Below are positions 1 through 4,869 of a DNA stretch of 5,014 nucleotides, one piece after another. This DNA comes from CAYSWF01 sp964562905 (GTDB lineage Bacteria > Patescibacteriota > Andersenbacteria > UBA10190). A program made the position numbers and the translations under genes. The stretch lies in assembly GCA_964562905.1 (NCBI GenBank), contig CAZLVG010000060.1, positions 1-5,014 on the forward strand, written 5' to 3'. The notes under the pieces are model-generated. The model ran no database searches and was not told where the DNA came from. It saw nothing but the letters and a program-made list of their open reading frames with translations. Every line of letters starts with the position of its first letter. Position 1 is the first letter of the stretch.

Positions 1-10
1 AAATTAGCCT

Positions 11-35
11 GGATGCCCGCTTTTGCGGGAATGAC
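11..35. repeat. Dispersed palindromic intergenic repeat (GGATGCCCGC-type)
   Basis: The sequence contains a perfect five-base stem, CCCGC (16-20) and GCGGG (25-29), with a TTTT loop, flanked by partly pairing bases and ending in AATGACG. From memory, elements of the form GGATxCCCGC...GCGGGAATGACG are scattered between genes in many bacteria. It is not followed by a T-run on either strand, so I do not call it a terminator. No second copy is visible in this window. Confidence 0.5.
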
Positions 36-220
36 GCGGAATTAATCAGGTGTGGTTGGTATGATACCTATTCATTATCACTGTCCCGCTCCGCTGGTCC
101 CGCACCTGGTTGCCTACGGTAAGCCCAGAAGCGGTTGGCGCTTCGCCCGTTTGCCGTTGCCCTGGTCCGGCCAGCCGGGCATTGGTAAAGTTCTGACATG
201 AACCTAAGTCTTTTAAGGCG

Positions 221-269
221 CGCCGGGCAGGTGTTAAGCAATCAGACGCCGCTTATCAGCCTGCCGGCG
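221..269. repeat. Long imperfect hairpin
   Basis: CGCCG (221-225) and GCAGG (227-231) pair with CCTGC (260-264) and CGGCG (265-269), leaving G226 as a bulge. The stem continues inward: 232-239 pairs with 251-258 apart from one T-T mismatch, and G259 is a bulge. The result is an interrupted stem of about 17 pairs around an 11-base loop (240-250). No T-run follows on either strand, so it is unlikely to be a simple intrinsic terminator. It may be a decayed mobile repeat or part of a structured RNA. Confidence 0.45.
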
Positions 270-314
270 GCGGCTTAGGGCTGTGATGGTAGCAAGCCAA
301 CTACGTTCTACCAC

Positions 315-342
315 AAAAAAACCGCCCTGGGCACAAGGCGGT
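315..342 (-). terminator. Rho-independent terminator of the 389-730 gene
   Basis: Read on the minus strand, ACCGCC (342-337) pairs with GGCGGT (326-321), with a ten-base loop, and is followed directly by a run of T (321-315). It lies about 47 bases past the stop codon of the small minus-strand gene and is correctly oriented to end its transcript. Confidence 0.8.
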
Positions 343-388
343 AAAGAGAGTACAGCATAAATTACTGTCACTATCAGACTCTGCCTGT

Positions 389-730
389 TCAGGCAATAGC
401 CTCCGTGCAGCACTCCGGTACCTGCGGCTCCGAGGCGGAAAAATCCAGGTTCAGCCTCACTATTAGCGTCTGCTCCCGCGGCCGGAGTATTATCTCCTCC
501 AGGCAGGCGTGGCTATCGTCGATTTGTAAAAACGCCTGGTGGAATAAGCCGACGCACAGCGACCTGAAGAAGATGCCCCTGGGGTAACCTTCAGTCAGAT
601 GGTCAGGAGTAATATGTAATTCCCCTCCTACCACGCTCAAGGTGACCACCGTCTCCCTGGCCGACAAGGCGTCTCTTAACAACAGCACCGCCCATCTGGC
701 AATTCTCATGTCTGGTTCCTGGCCGCACAT
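389..730 (-). CDS. Small protein of unknown function (113 aa)
   Basis: I do not recognise this protein. It encodes 113 residues with no signal peptide or membrane segment obvious by eye. It is a mix of short hydrophobic stretches (RWAVLLL near residues 13-19, GIFFRSLCVGLFHQAF in the middle) and acidic patches, with a Cys pair near the C-terminus (ECC), and looks like a compact soluble alpha/beta domain. The ATG at 730 is preceded by AGAGGGG at good spacing. A second ATG at codon 8 also has an AGGA site in front, so the protein may be 106 residues. What makes the gene credible is its setting: a promoter-like pair upstream (791-819), a good ribosome site and a clear terminator 47 bases past the stop. 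It is transcribed alone, divergently from the two-component operon. Function cannot be assigned. Confidence 0.65.
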   Translation of the reverse strand: MCGQEPDMRIARWAVLLLRDALSARETVVTLSVVGGELHITPDHLTEGYPRGIFFRSLCVGLFHQAFLQIDDSHACLEEIILRPREQTLIVRLNLDFSASEPQVPECCTEAIA

Positions 731-790
731 ACTTTTCCCCTCTTCTGGTTAGAGATTAGAGAACACCCAACAAACAACCACGATACGATA

Positions 791-819
791 ATTGTAAAAG
801 ACAAACATGCCGCCAGCAA
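791..819 (-). promoter_or_regulatory. Sigma-A-type promoter for the 389-730 gene
   Basis: On the minus strand, TTGCTG (819-814) is followed after 17 bases by TACAAT (796-791). The -10 matches consensus at five of six bases; the -35 matches at three. It predicts a start near 784 and a leader of roughly 55 bases ending in the AGAGGGG ribosome site. Confidence 0.5.
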
Positions 820-925
820 TATCTTCTGCCAGGATTCAGGCAGGCCAGAAACGGCGCCAGTTGACTCCCCGCTTCCTGGCTGCAACCCCCTGTCGGCCTC
901 GCCTTACGGCTGCACCCTAACGCGC

Positions 926-945
926 CAGACACCTAAGGGTGTCTG
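926..945. repeat. Perfect 8-bp inverted repeat
   Basis: CAGACACC (926-933) pairs perfectly with GGTGTCTG (938-945) around a four-base TAAG loop. No T-run follows on either strand, so it is not a normal terminator. It lies mid-gap between the divergent promoters and could be a protein binding site or an RNA hairpin. Confidence 0.45.
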
Positions 946-1020
946 CTATATCTGTTATCTATGGCTAGAGAGCGCCGGTCGCCAGCAACTGCCCTGCCGC
1001 TGCCGCCCTGCGGGCATATT

Positions 1021-1059
1021 CAATGATTCGCCGGCGTTGCCGGAAAGGCGGGGTCATTG
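1021..1059. repeat. Nested hairpin upstream of the kinase operon
   Basis: Outer arms CAATGA (1021-1026) and TCATTG (1054-1059) pair exactly. Inside them CGCC can pair with GGCG, and a compact CCGGC-GTT-GCCGG hairpin (1031-1043) is an alternative inner fold. It lies upstream of the promoter at 1155-1184, so it would not be in that transcript unless a start further upstream is used. Confidence 0.4.
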
Positions 1060-1154
1060 CACGGCCCAGTCGCTTCGTCAGTTATTGCTATACCCAAAGG
1101 TACCGGCAGGCGTTACACTAAAGCAATAAACAATTAACCGCTGCCGCGCTTTCT

Positions 1155-1184
1155 TTGACTGCATGACCAATAATTCCTTACAAT
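1155..1184 (+). promoter_or_regulatory. Sigma-A-type promoter for the kinase-regulator operon
   Basis: TTGACT (1155-1160) and TACAAT (1179-1184), each five of six to consensus, are separated by 18 bases. The predicted start lies near 1191, giving a leader of only about 20 bases before the GTG at 1211. This is the strongest promoter-like sequence I see in the window. Confidence 0.65.
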
Positions 1185-1210
1185 CACAGTAACTCAAACT
1201 CCCAGACACT

Positions 1211-2635
1211 GTGACACCTATAAAAAAACTGTGGCTTAATTACATCACCAGCAACATAGATCTCCCGGCTGGCAGTGTAGAAAGAAGTCGGGTGGTTTTC
1301 ATTAACGTCTTCTCTCTCATCGGAGCCGCTATAGAGCTAACTTACGGGATGCTTAACCTCGCTGGCGGCTACTATCCAACGGCCGCCATTGAGATAGCCA
1401 TCACTCTGGTTATCTTGGTTAACCTGATGCTGCTGCGGTGGCACCGCAACGTGCAGCTGGCCGCCCGAGTGCTGATCGTGGCCGTGGCCATTCCGCTAAT
1501 GACTATGTTGCTTACTCCCAGCGTTTACAACACCAACGTCTTCTGGCTGCCCACTTTCCCCATAGTGGCTTACCTAATCTTGGGTAAAAAGCAAGGTTCC
1601 ACTGCCCTTTTTATCCTATTCCTGATCATCGGCGCTATGGGCATGATGGAAATTTTTAACCTGGTGGAACTGGCCTATTCCATAATCTCCATTCGACAGG
1701 TAATTATAACCCTGCTTGTTTTGGCCATCCTGCTGTATATTCACGAAAACTTGCAGGAGCAAACCGTCCAGCTGGCCGATGAAAGAGCTCTAGCCTTCCG
1801 GCAAGCCTATCAACAGGCGCGCCAGGAACAGAAAGCTCGCGATGAATACACCATCACGCTGGCTCATGAACTTAGCAATTCCCTCATCGCCATACAGAAG
1901 CTGGCTGAAACCTGGCGCCAGCAGAGCCAGTCCCTGACGCCGGAGAGATCCCGGCAGTACATGGACCTTATTCACCAATCTGCCACCGATAATCTGGCCA
2001 CCGTTAACAGCTTACTGGACGCGGTCAACCTAGACCGGGCCGCCTTTAAAGTCAACAAACATCTGCACAGTCTGCGGGAAATAGTGGATCAGCAACTAAG
2101 CCTTTTCCGGCCGCAAGCCCAGGAAGCGGGAGTGCGGCTGGCCAAAGTTTTCGACCATGAAGTGCCCTGGCAAATGTCTATTGATGGATTTCGTATAAAA
2201 GAAGTGCTGACTAATTTGCTGTCCAACGCCATAAAACATACCCGGTCCGGCAACACCATAACCGTACAGGTAGTAAGGGCAGCCGACCAGGAACAACTGC
2301 AGCAAAAAGCTAAAGGACTGGAAATAAGCTGGTATTTGGACAACCGTGAAAAAGGCCTGGAACAGCTCGCCGATTTCGTTTTTATCGGCGTTTCGCATCC
2401 GGAAGAAGGCATAAACAAGAAAGACATGGGCAAGCTGTTTAAAAAATTCAGCCGGCTGCAACAGGGCAAGGAACTGCAAGCCCCCAAGGGTCACGGGCTG
2501 GGATTGTATATAATAAGGAGAATTATTGAATCGCACAGCGGCACCTATGGAGTTGCCTCGCAAGCAGGCAAAGGTGTAACCTTTTACGTAACATTGCCTA
2601 TTACCGATGAACACAATGAACATCAAGACACATAA
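1211..2635 (+). CDS. Membrane sensor histidine kinase with degenerate G1 box
   Basis: This is a 474-residue sensor kinase of a two-component system, acting at the inner face of the cytoplasmic membrane. Six likely membrane helices span about residues 28-48, 57-76, 84-103, 110-125, 129-150 and 161-178. There is no large extracellular loop and no HAMP, PAS or GAF domain, so the signal is probably sensed in or near the membrane. A charged, Gln-rich coiled coil (about 178-215) leads to the dimerisation helix with H box AHELSNSLIAI: His219 is the expected phospho-acceptor, Glu220 and Asn223 fit the ExxN phosphatase pattern. The N box (Asn339, LLSNAIKHT), F-like segment (LFKKFSRL) and G2 box (GHGLGL, 427-432) are present. 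The G1 box, normally DxGxG, reads HPEEG (396-400), and about 30 extra residues precede it. The start is GTG: an in-frame stop at 1190-1192 limits extension and no Shine-Dalgarno is seen. It is co-transcribed with the receiver 23 bases downstream. The ligand is unknown. Confidence 0.9.
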   Translation: MTPIKKLWLNYITSNIDLPAGSVERSRVVFINVFSLIGAAIELTYGMLNLAGGYYPTAAIEIAITLVILVNLMLLRWHRNVQLAARVLIVAVAIPLMTMLLTPSVYNTNVFWLPTFPIVAYLILGKKQGSTALFILFLIIGAMGMMEIFNLVELAYSIISIRQVIITLLVLAILLYIHENLQEQTVQLADERALAFRQAYQQARQEQKARDEYTITLAHELSNSLIAIQKLAETWRQQSQSLTPERSRQYMDLIHQSATDNLATVNSLLDAVNLDRAAFKVNKHLHSLREIVDQQLSLFRPQAQEAGVRLAKVFDHEVPWQMSIDGFRIKEVLTNLLSNAIKHTRSGNTITVQVVRAADQEQLQQKAKGLEISWYLDNREKGLEQLADFVFIGVSHPEEGINKKDMGKLFKKFSRLQQGKELQAPKGHGLGLYIIRRIIESHSGTYGVASQAGKGVTFYVTLPITDEHNEHQDT

Positions 2636-2658
2636 TCCTAAATGGCGGGGCAATTTTT

Positions 2659-3033
2659 ATGGACAACAAGAAAACCATCCTGCTGGTTGAAAATGACCGC
2701 GCTTTGACCTTAGCGCTGCAGGACGCGCTGACCCACGCCGGCTTTGAAGTACTGGTCGCTTTCTCCGGTGAAGAAGGGCTGGAAATAGCGCGGGAAAAAC
2801 AACCCGACCTTATAATCCTTGACCTGATGCTGGGTGAGCTGACCGGCGTTGATCTTCTGCGCCAGCTGCGCCAGGAAAAAGGCTGGGGCGAGAAAGTACC
2901 GGTTGTCATCCTGACCGGCGTGCCTTATCTTCCTAACATGGACGAGTTGAAAAAATTATCGGACAAAATAATCCACAAAAACGACTTTGAAGTGTCCTCC
3001 CTCATAGACACCATGAAACGCATGTTGGCCTAG
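2659..3033 (+). CDS. Single-domain response regulator (CheY-like receiver)
   Basis: This 124-residue protein is a receiver domain and nothing else. Asp55, in LIILDLMLG, is the phospho-acceptor; Thr86 (VVILTG) is the switch residue and Lys107 (IIHKND) the conserved lysine. The N-terminal acidic pair reads VEND, so Glu11 is followed by Asn12 where Asp is usual; this variant is not rare in the family and need not abolish phosphorylation. The Pro that usually follows the conserved Lys is replaced by Asn. With no output domain it should act in the cytoplasm by protein contact, by passing phosphate on to a histidine phosphotransfer protein, or as a phosphate sink. It begins 23 bases after the kinase stop, with GGCGGGG about eight bases before its ATG, so the two form an operon and the kinase is the expected partner. 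No clear terminator follows. Confidence 0.93.
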   Translation: MDNKKTILLVENDRALTLALQDALTHAGFEVLVAFSGEEGLEIAREKQPDLIILDLMLGELTGVDLLRQLRQEKGWGEKVPVVILTGVPYLPNMDELKKLSDKIIHKNDFEVSSLIDTMKRMLA

Positions 3034-3049
3034 TGGACCTGCACCGGGT

Positions 3050-3117
3050 AAGGAAGCCTCGCCTTCTATTCCTCCCCCTCACGAAGGAAACTTGCCCTTT
3101 AATTCCTCCCCCTTGAC
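3050..3117. repeat. Two-copy tandem 34-bp repeat
   Basis: Units 3050-3083 and 3084-3117 both start AAGGAA and share a block ATTCCTCCCCCT at the same offset; by hand alignment 24 of 34 positions match. The second unit runs into GGGAGGCTAGGTGGGGGTGAG. Its CCTCCC (3105-3110) pairs with GGGAGG (3118-3123). CTCCCCCT...GGTGGGGGTGA elements are, from memory, dispersed intergenic repeats in many bacterial genomes. It lies directly after the receiver gene and lacks the T-run of a terminator. Confidence 0.5.
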
Positions 3118-3269
3118 GGGAGGCTAGGTGGGGGTGAGTTAAGAGTTTGTAATTTACCTGCCTGCCCGCCCCGCTTCCAGCGGACCTCGCAATAACAGCC
3201 GCAAAGCGCGAAGTCTCTTGGCGCCCGGATAAGAAACCTGCCGCCCCGCCTAACAATTTTTTGTGTTTC

Positions 3270-3686
3270 CTATCCAGTTTGGCCTACCAGTTTTTTCAAC
3301 CTGGCGGCATTAGCGGGGGCGTAGGCGCGGCTGTCGTTGTTAAAATACACAAACACGTCTTTTTCCTGCCTCCGCCAGCGCCGGATTTTCCGCGCCCACC
3401 GTTTTAAGTCCTTATCTTGATACCGGGAAGCGTACAAGGCGCCGGGACCGTGCAAGCGCGCGTACACAAAATCCGCCGTTGCTTTCTCGCTGTAAGGATA
3501 CCGCTTGGCGTGCGATATAACCCAGGCCGCGTTATGTTCGCGCAACAGCCCGTACGCCTTTTCGTCCAGCCAGCTCTCGTGCCGCGCTTCCACGGCCAGC
3601 CGCAGCCTTACCTTCCGCTCTTCCCAATGGAGATACACCCAGCCCGACGCGCCAATGAATACTGCTCCCGTATTTTTACCGCTCAT
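3270..3686 (-). pseudogene. DUF72 (YecE-like) protein with internal deletion
   Basis: The C-terminal part, from about residue 30 (RLAVEARHESW) through the YPYSE, DFVYARLHGPG, LKRWARKIRRW and DVFVYFNND segments to the end, is typical of DUF72, a TIM-barrel-like family of unclear biochemical function. The first 21 residues (VFIGASGWVYLHW) match the usual DUF72 N-terminus. The roughly 100 residues that normally lie between, including the FYP and inner barrel strands, are missing: the frame is 138 codons against about 240 in the family. The join falls around residues 22-29 and stays in frame, with no stop or frameshift. A good ribosome site (AAGGGAAG) precedes the ATG and the gene sits 48 bases after the Fic gene, probably in the same transcript. 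Half a barrel is unlikely to fold as the full protein does, so I call it a deletion remnant, though expression of a short protein is possible. Confidence 0.75.
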
Positions 3687-3722
3687 ACCACTACTTCCCT
3701 TATTATTTTAACGGTGCCGCAC

Positions 3723-3740
3723 GGTTGACCGCGCTCAACC
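3723..3740. repeat. Hairpin at the 3' end of the Fic gene
   Basis: GGTTGA (3723-3728) pairs exactly with TCAACC (3735-3740) around a six-base loop. It overlaps the Fic stop codon and lies in the short gap before the DUF72 gene. No T-run follows, so it is more likely to affect message stability or coupling than to end transcription. Confidence 0.3.
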
Positions 3741-4631
3741 ATCCGGTCGGTACGCAAAACTGTCCCCAATCTTCCACGTCTCGCGTTCCCTAAAAGCGGG
3801 AATAGTCTGCCGCTTGGCGGCGTTCGTCAGCGCAGGCGCGGACAGGCCACGCTTTTTAACGTAGTCGGCCAGCGTAATGACATTCTCGCTCTTCAAGTAA
3901 GCCAGGCGCTTGTGCAGAGATTCCAGCAAGGCCAAGGCCAGGATTTTTTCCATCGTTTTAGCCTTCTTCTTGTCCCGGTAGTCCTCGAACGCTTGATAGT
4001 AAACGTCCTTTTCTTTATTCCGTATGATCGCCCGGGGAAAACCGAGCGACATGAGCTGATAATTAATCAGCACCCTGCCAATGCGCCCGTTTCCGTCGCA
4101 GAAGGGGTGGGCCACCTCAAAGTCCAGGTGAAATTTGGCTATTCTGTCCAGAAAGTAGGAAGTGGCGTCGCTGCCGTATTCCAGCAGAATGGAATCTATC
4201 ATGCTCTCAACGTGCTCGGGGGCCGGTGCTATGTGGGGGCCAACGCGCATAAACTCACCCTGCTTGCGGAAACGCCCGGCAATGGAATCATCAATACCGC
4301 CAAGCAGCATTTGGTGCAGGAACAAGACCAACTCTTTGTCTAACTGCTGGTTCTCTGCCTTGCTGCGCTTGTAGGTCATCACCCGGGCCAAATCCCTGGC
4401 TTCAAAAACTTCCCGCAACGACACGTCGCGGGAAAGTTCCTGTTCCAACAGAATCTTCTCGGTTTCTTTCAAAGTCAGGGTTGAGTTTTCAATGGCGTTG
4501 GAATTATAGACGCTCTCCGGAATCTCAGTTTCGTCTATCATGGCCAAAAGCGACTCTTTTCCCTTTTTATGAGAGTCATACTCTGTTTTTAGTTTCTGTA
4601 TATACTCCTTAGACCGTTCGCCGGTAGACAT
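3735..4631 (-). CDS. Class II Fic family protein with C-terminal helix-turn-helix
   Basis: Fic enzymes typically transfer AMP from ATP to a hydroxyl side chain of a target protein. Numbered from the ATG at 4631 (298 residues), the catalytic motif HPFCDGNGR begins at His175, with Asp179, Asn181, Arg183 and Arg186; all key residues are present, so the enzyme should be active. An N-terminal inhibitory motif SNAIEN (Ser44, Glu48, Asn49) matches (S/T)xxxE(G/N), which makes it class II, with a built-in auto-inhibitory helix. The Fic-N-type region precedes the core, and the last 50 or so residues (ITLADYVKKRGLSAPALTNA) look like a helix-turn-helix, as in many bacterial Fic proteins. A TTG 13 codons upstream (4670) could extend it to 311 residues; I prefer the ATG, because the TTG coincides with the likely -35 element. 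Neither start has a Shine-Dalgarno. No antitoxin gene is adjacent, as expected for class II. The target is unknown. Confidence 0.92.
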   Translation of the reverse strand: MSTGERSKEYIQKLKTEYDSHKKGKESLLAMIDETEIPESVYNSNAIENSTLTLKETEKILLEQELSRDVSLREVFEARDLARVMTYKRSKAENQQLDKELVLFLHQMLLGGIDDSIAGRFRKQGEFMRVGPHIAPAPEHVESMIDSILLEYGSDATSYFLDRIAKFHLDFEVAHPFCDGNGRIGRVLINYQLMSLGFPRAIIRNKEKDVYYQAFEDYRDKKKAKTMEKILALALLESLHKRLAYLKSENVITLADYVKKRGLSAPALTNAAKRQTIPAFRERETWKIGDSFAYRPDG

Positions 4632-4708
4632 ATCACGAATAGTATCACATTCACGCCTTTTTAGCAACAATTAGTGAATCGTTAGCACAAAAAACTGTTC
4701 ATTCACGC
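4631..4708. promoter_or_regulatory. Repeated TATCAC / CATTCACGC motifs over the Fic start
   Basis: TATCAC occurs at 4631-4636 and again at 4643-4648, 12 bases apart. CATTCACGC occurs at 4648-4656 and 4700-4708, and an inverted GTGAATC lies at 4673-4679. The motifs cover the proposed Fic promoter and start codon, where a repressor would act. The Fic C-terminal helix-turn-helix is one candidate binder; this is inference. Confidence 0.3.
4641..4670 (-). promoter_or_regulatory. Possible extended -10 promoter for the Fic gene
   Basis: On the minus strand TTGTTG (4670-4665) is followed after 18 bases by GATACT (4646-4641), preceded by TG one base upstream as in extended -10 promoters. The match is moderate (three and four of six). 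If real, transcription would start within a few bases of the ATG at 4631, giving a message with almost no leader, in keeping with the missing ribosome site. Confidence 0.3.
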
Positions 4709-4747
4709 AAATTCTGCTTATCCAGTGTCCTGCCGCACCGCATACCG

Positions 4748-4778
4748 CGCCCTGTGGGCGGCGACCGATTCGCCCGCC
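4748..4778. repeat. GC-rich palindromic element with competing arms
   Basis: CGCCC (4748-4752), GGGCG (4756-4760) and CGCCC (4771-4775) allow the central arm to pair with either neighbour, forming a three-base-loop or a ten-base-loop hairpin. It lies between the Fic promoter and the terminator at 4782-4818. It resembles dispersed GC-rich intergenic repeats and has no T-run of its own. Confidence 0.35.
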
Positions 4779-4781
4779 AGG

Positions 4782-4818
4782 AAATAAAAAGACCCCGATA
4801 GGGTAACACCAACCGGGG
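4782..4818 (-). terminator. Rho-independent terminator of the gene at the right edge
   Basis: On the minus strand CCCCG (4818-4814) pairs with CGGGG (4797-4793). An inner GGT/ACC pairing (4810-4808 with 4804-4802) extends the hairpin across a small internal loop. TCTTTTTATTT follows down to 4782. It lies about 50 bases past the stop of the partial gene and shields the Fic gene from upstream transcription. Confidence 0.8.
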
Positions 4819-4869
4819 CAAGGTTTGGTACGAACCATGTCCAACCTTCAGGCCGCTTCATTGGAAAAA

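Larger units (their letters stand above)
1..314. other. Intergenic region, no convincing gene
   Basis: No reading frame here is supported by a good start, ribosome site and neighbours. The stretch holds the palindromic repeat at its left edge and the long hairpin at 221-269. A 46-codon open frame at 61-201 on the plus strand was considered and not called. The rest shows no structure or motif that I can name. Confidence 0.5.
731..1210. other. Divergent intergenic region with promoters and inverted repeats
   Basis: This 480-base gap separates the minus-strand small gene from the plus-strand kinase operon. It carries a promoter facing each way (791-819 minus, 1155-1184 plus), a perfect 8-base-pair inverted repeat (926-945) and a nested hairpin (1021-1059). 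No open frame in it looks coding, and no riboswitch class could be matched. The GC-rich middle (about 860-1080) contrasts with the AT-rich edges where the promoters lie. Confidence 0.5.

Noticed and set aside
61..201. Plus-strand 46-codon open frame starting ATG at 61
   Set aside because: The ribosome site (AGGTG) is too far away, the composition is rich in Pro, Trp and Arg as expected of GC-rich non-coding DNA, and no promoter or terminator supports it.
1021..1070. Resemblance to a THF riboswitch (AATGATTCGC and TCATTGCA stretches)
   Set aside because: The outer GGAGAG/CTCC stem is missing and the element is much too short. The downstream operon is also unrelated to folate.
2096..2653. Minus-strand open frame of 185 codons inside the kinase gene
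   Set aside because: It is a shadow of the kinase coding frame; the opposite strand has all kinase motifs, and this frame has no ribosome site or recognisable domain.
3002..3256. Minus-strand 84-codon open frame after the receiver gene
   Set aside because: It is translation of the GC-rich intergenic repeat (the NYKLLTHPHLASRQGGG stretch is a typical artefact) and overlaps the end of the receiver gene.
3240..3262. GC-rich stretch followed by TTTTTT as a terminator of the receiver operon
   Set aside because: No stable hairpin abuts the T-run; the only stem I can draw is four pairs with a very large loop.
3735..4670. Fic toxin-antitoxin pair
   Set aside because: The inhibitory SNAIEN motif is inside the Fic protein itself (class II), and no small antitoxin gene lies beside it.
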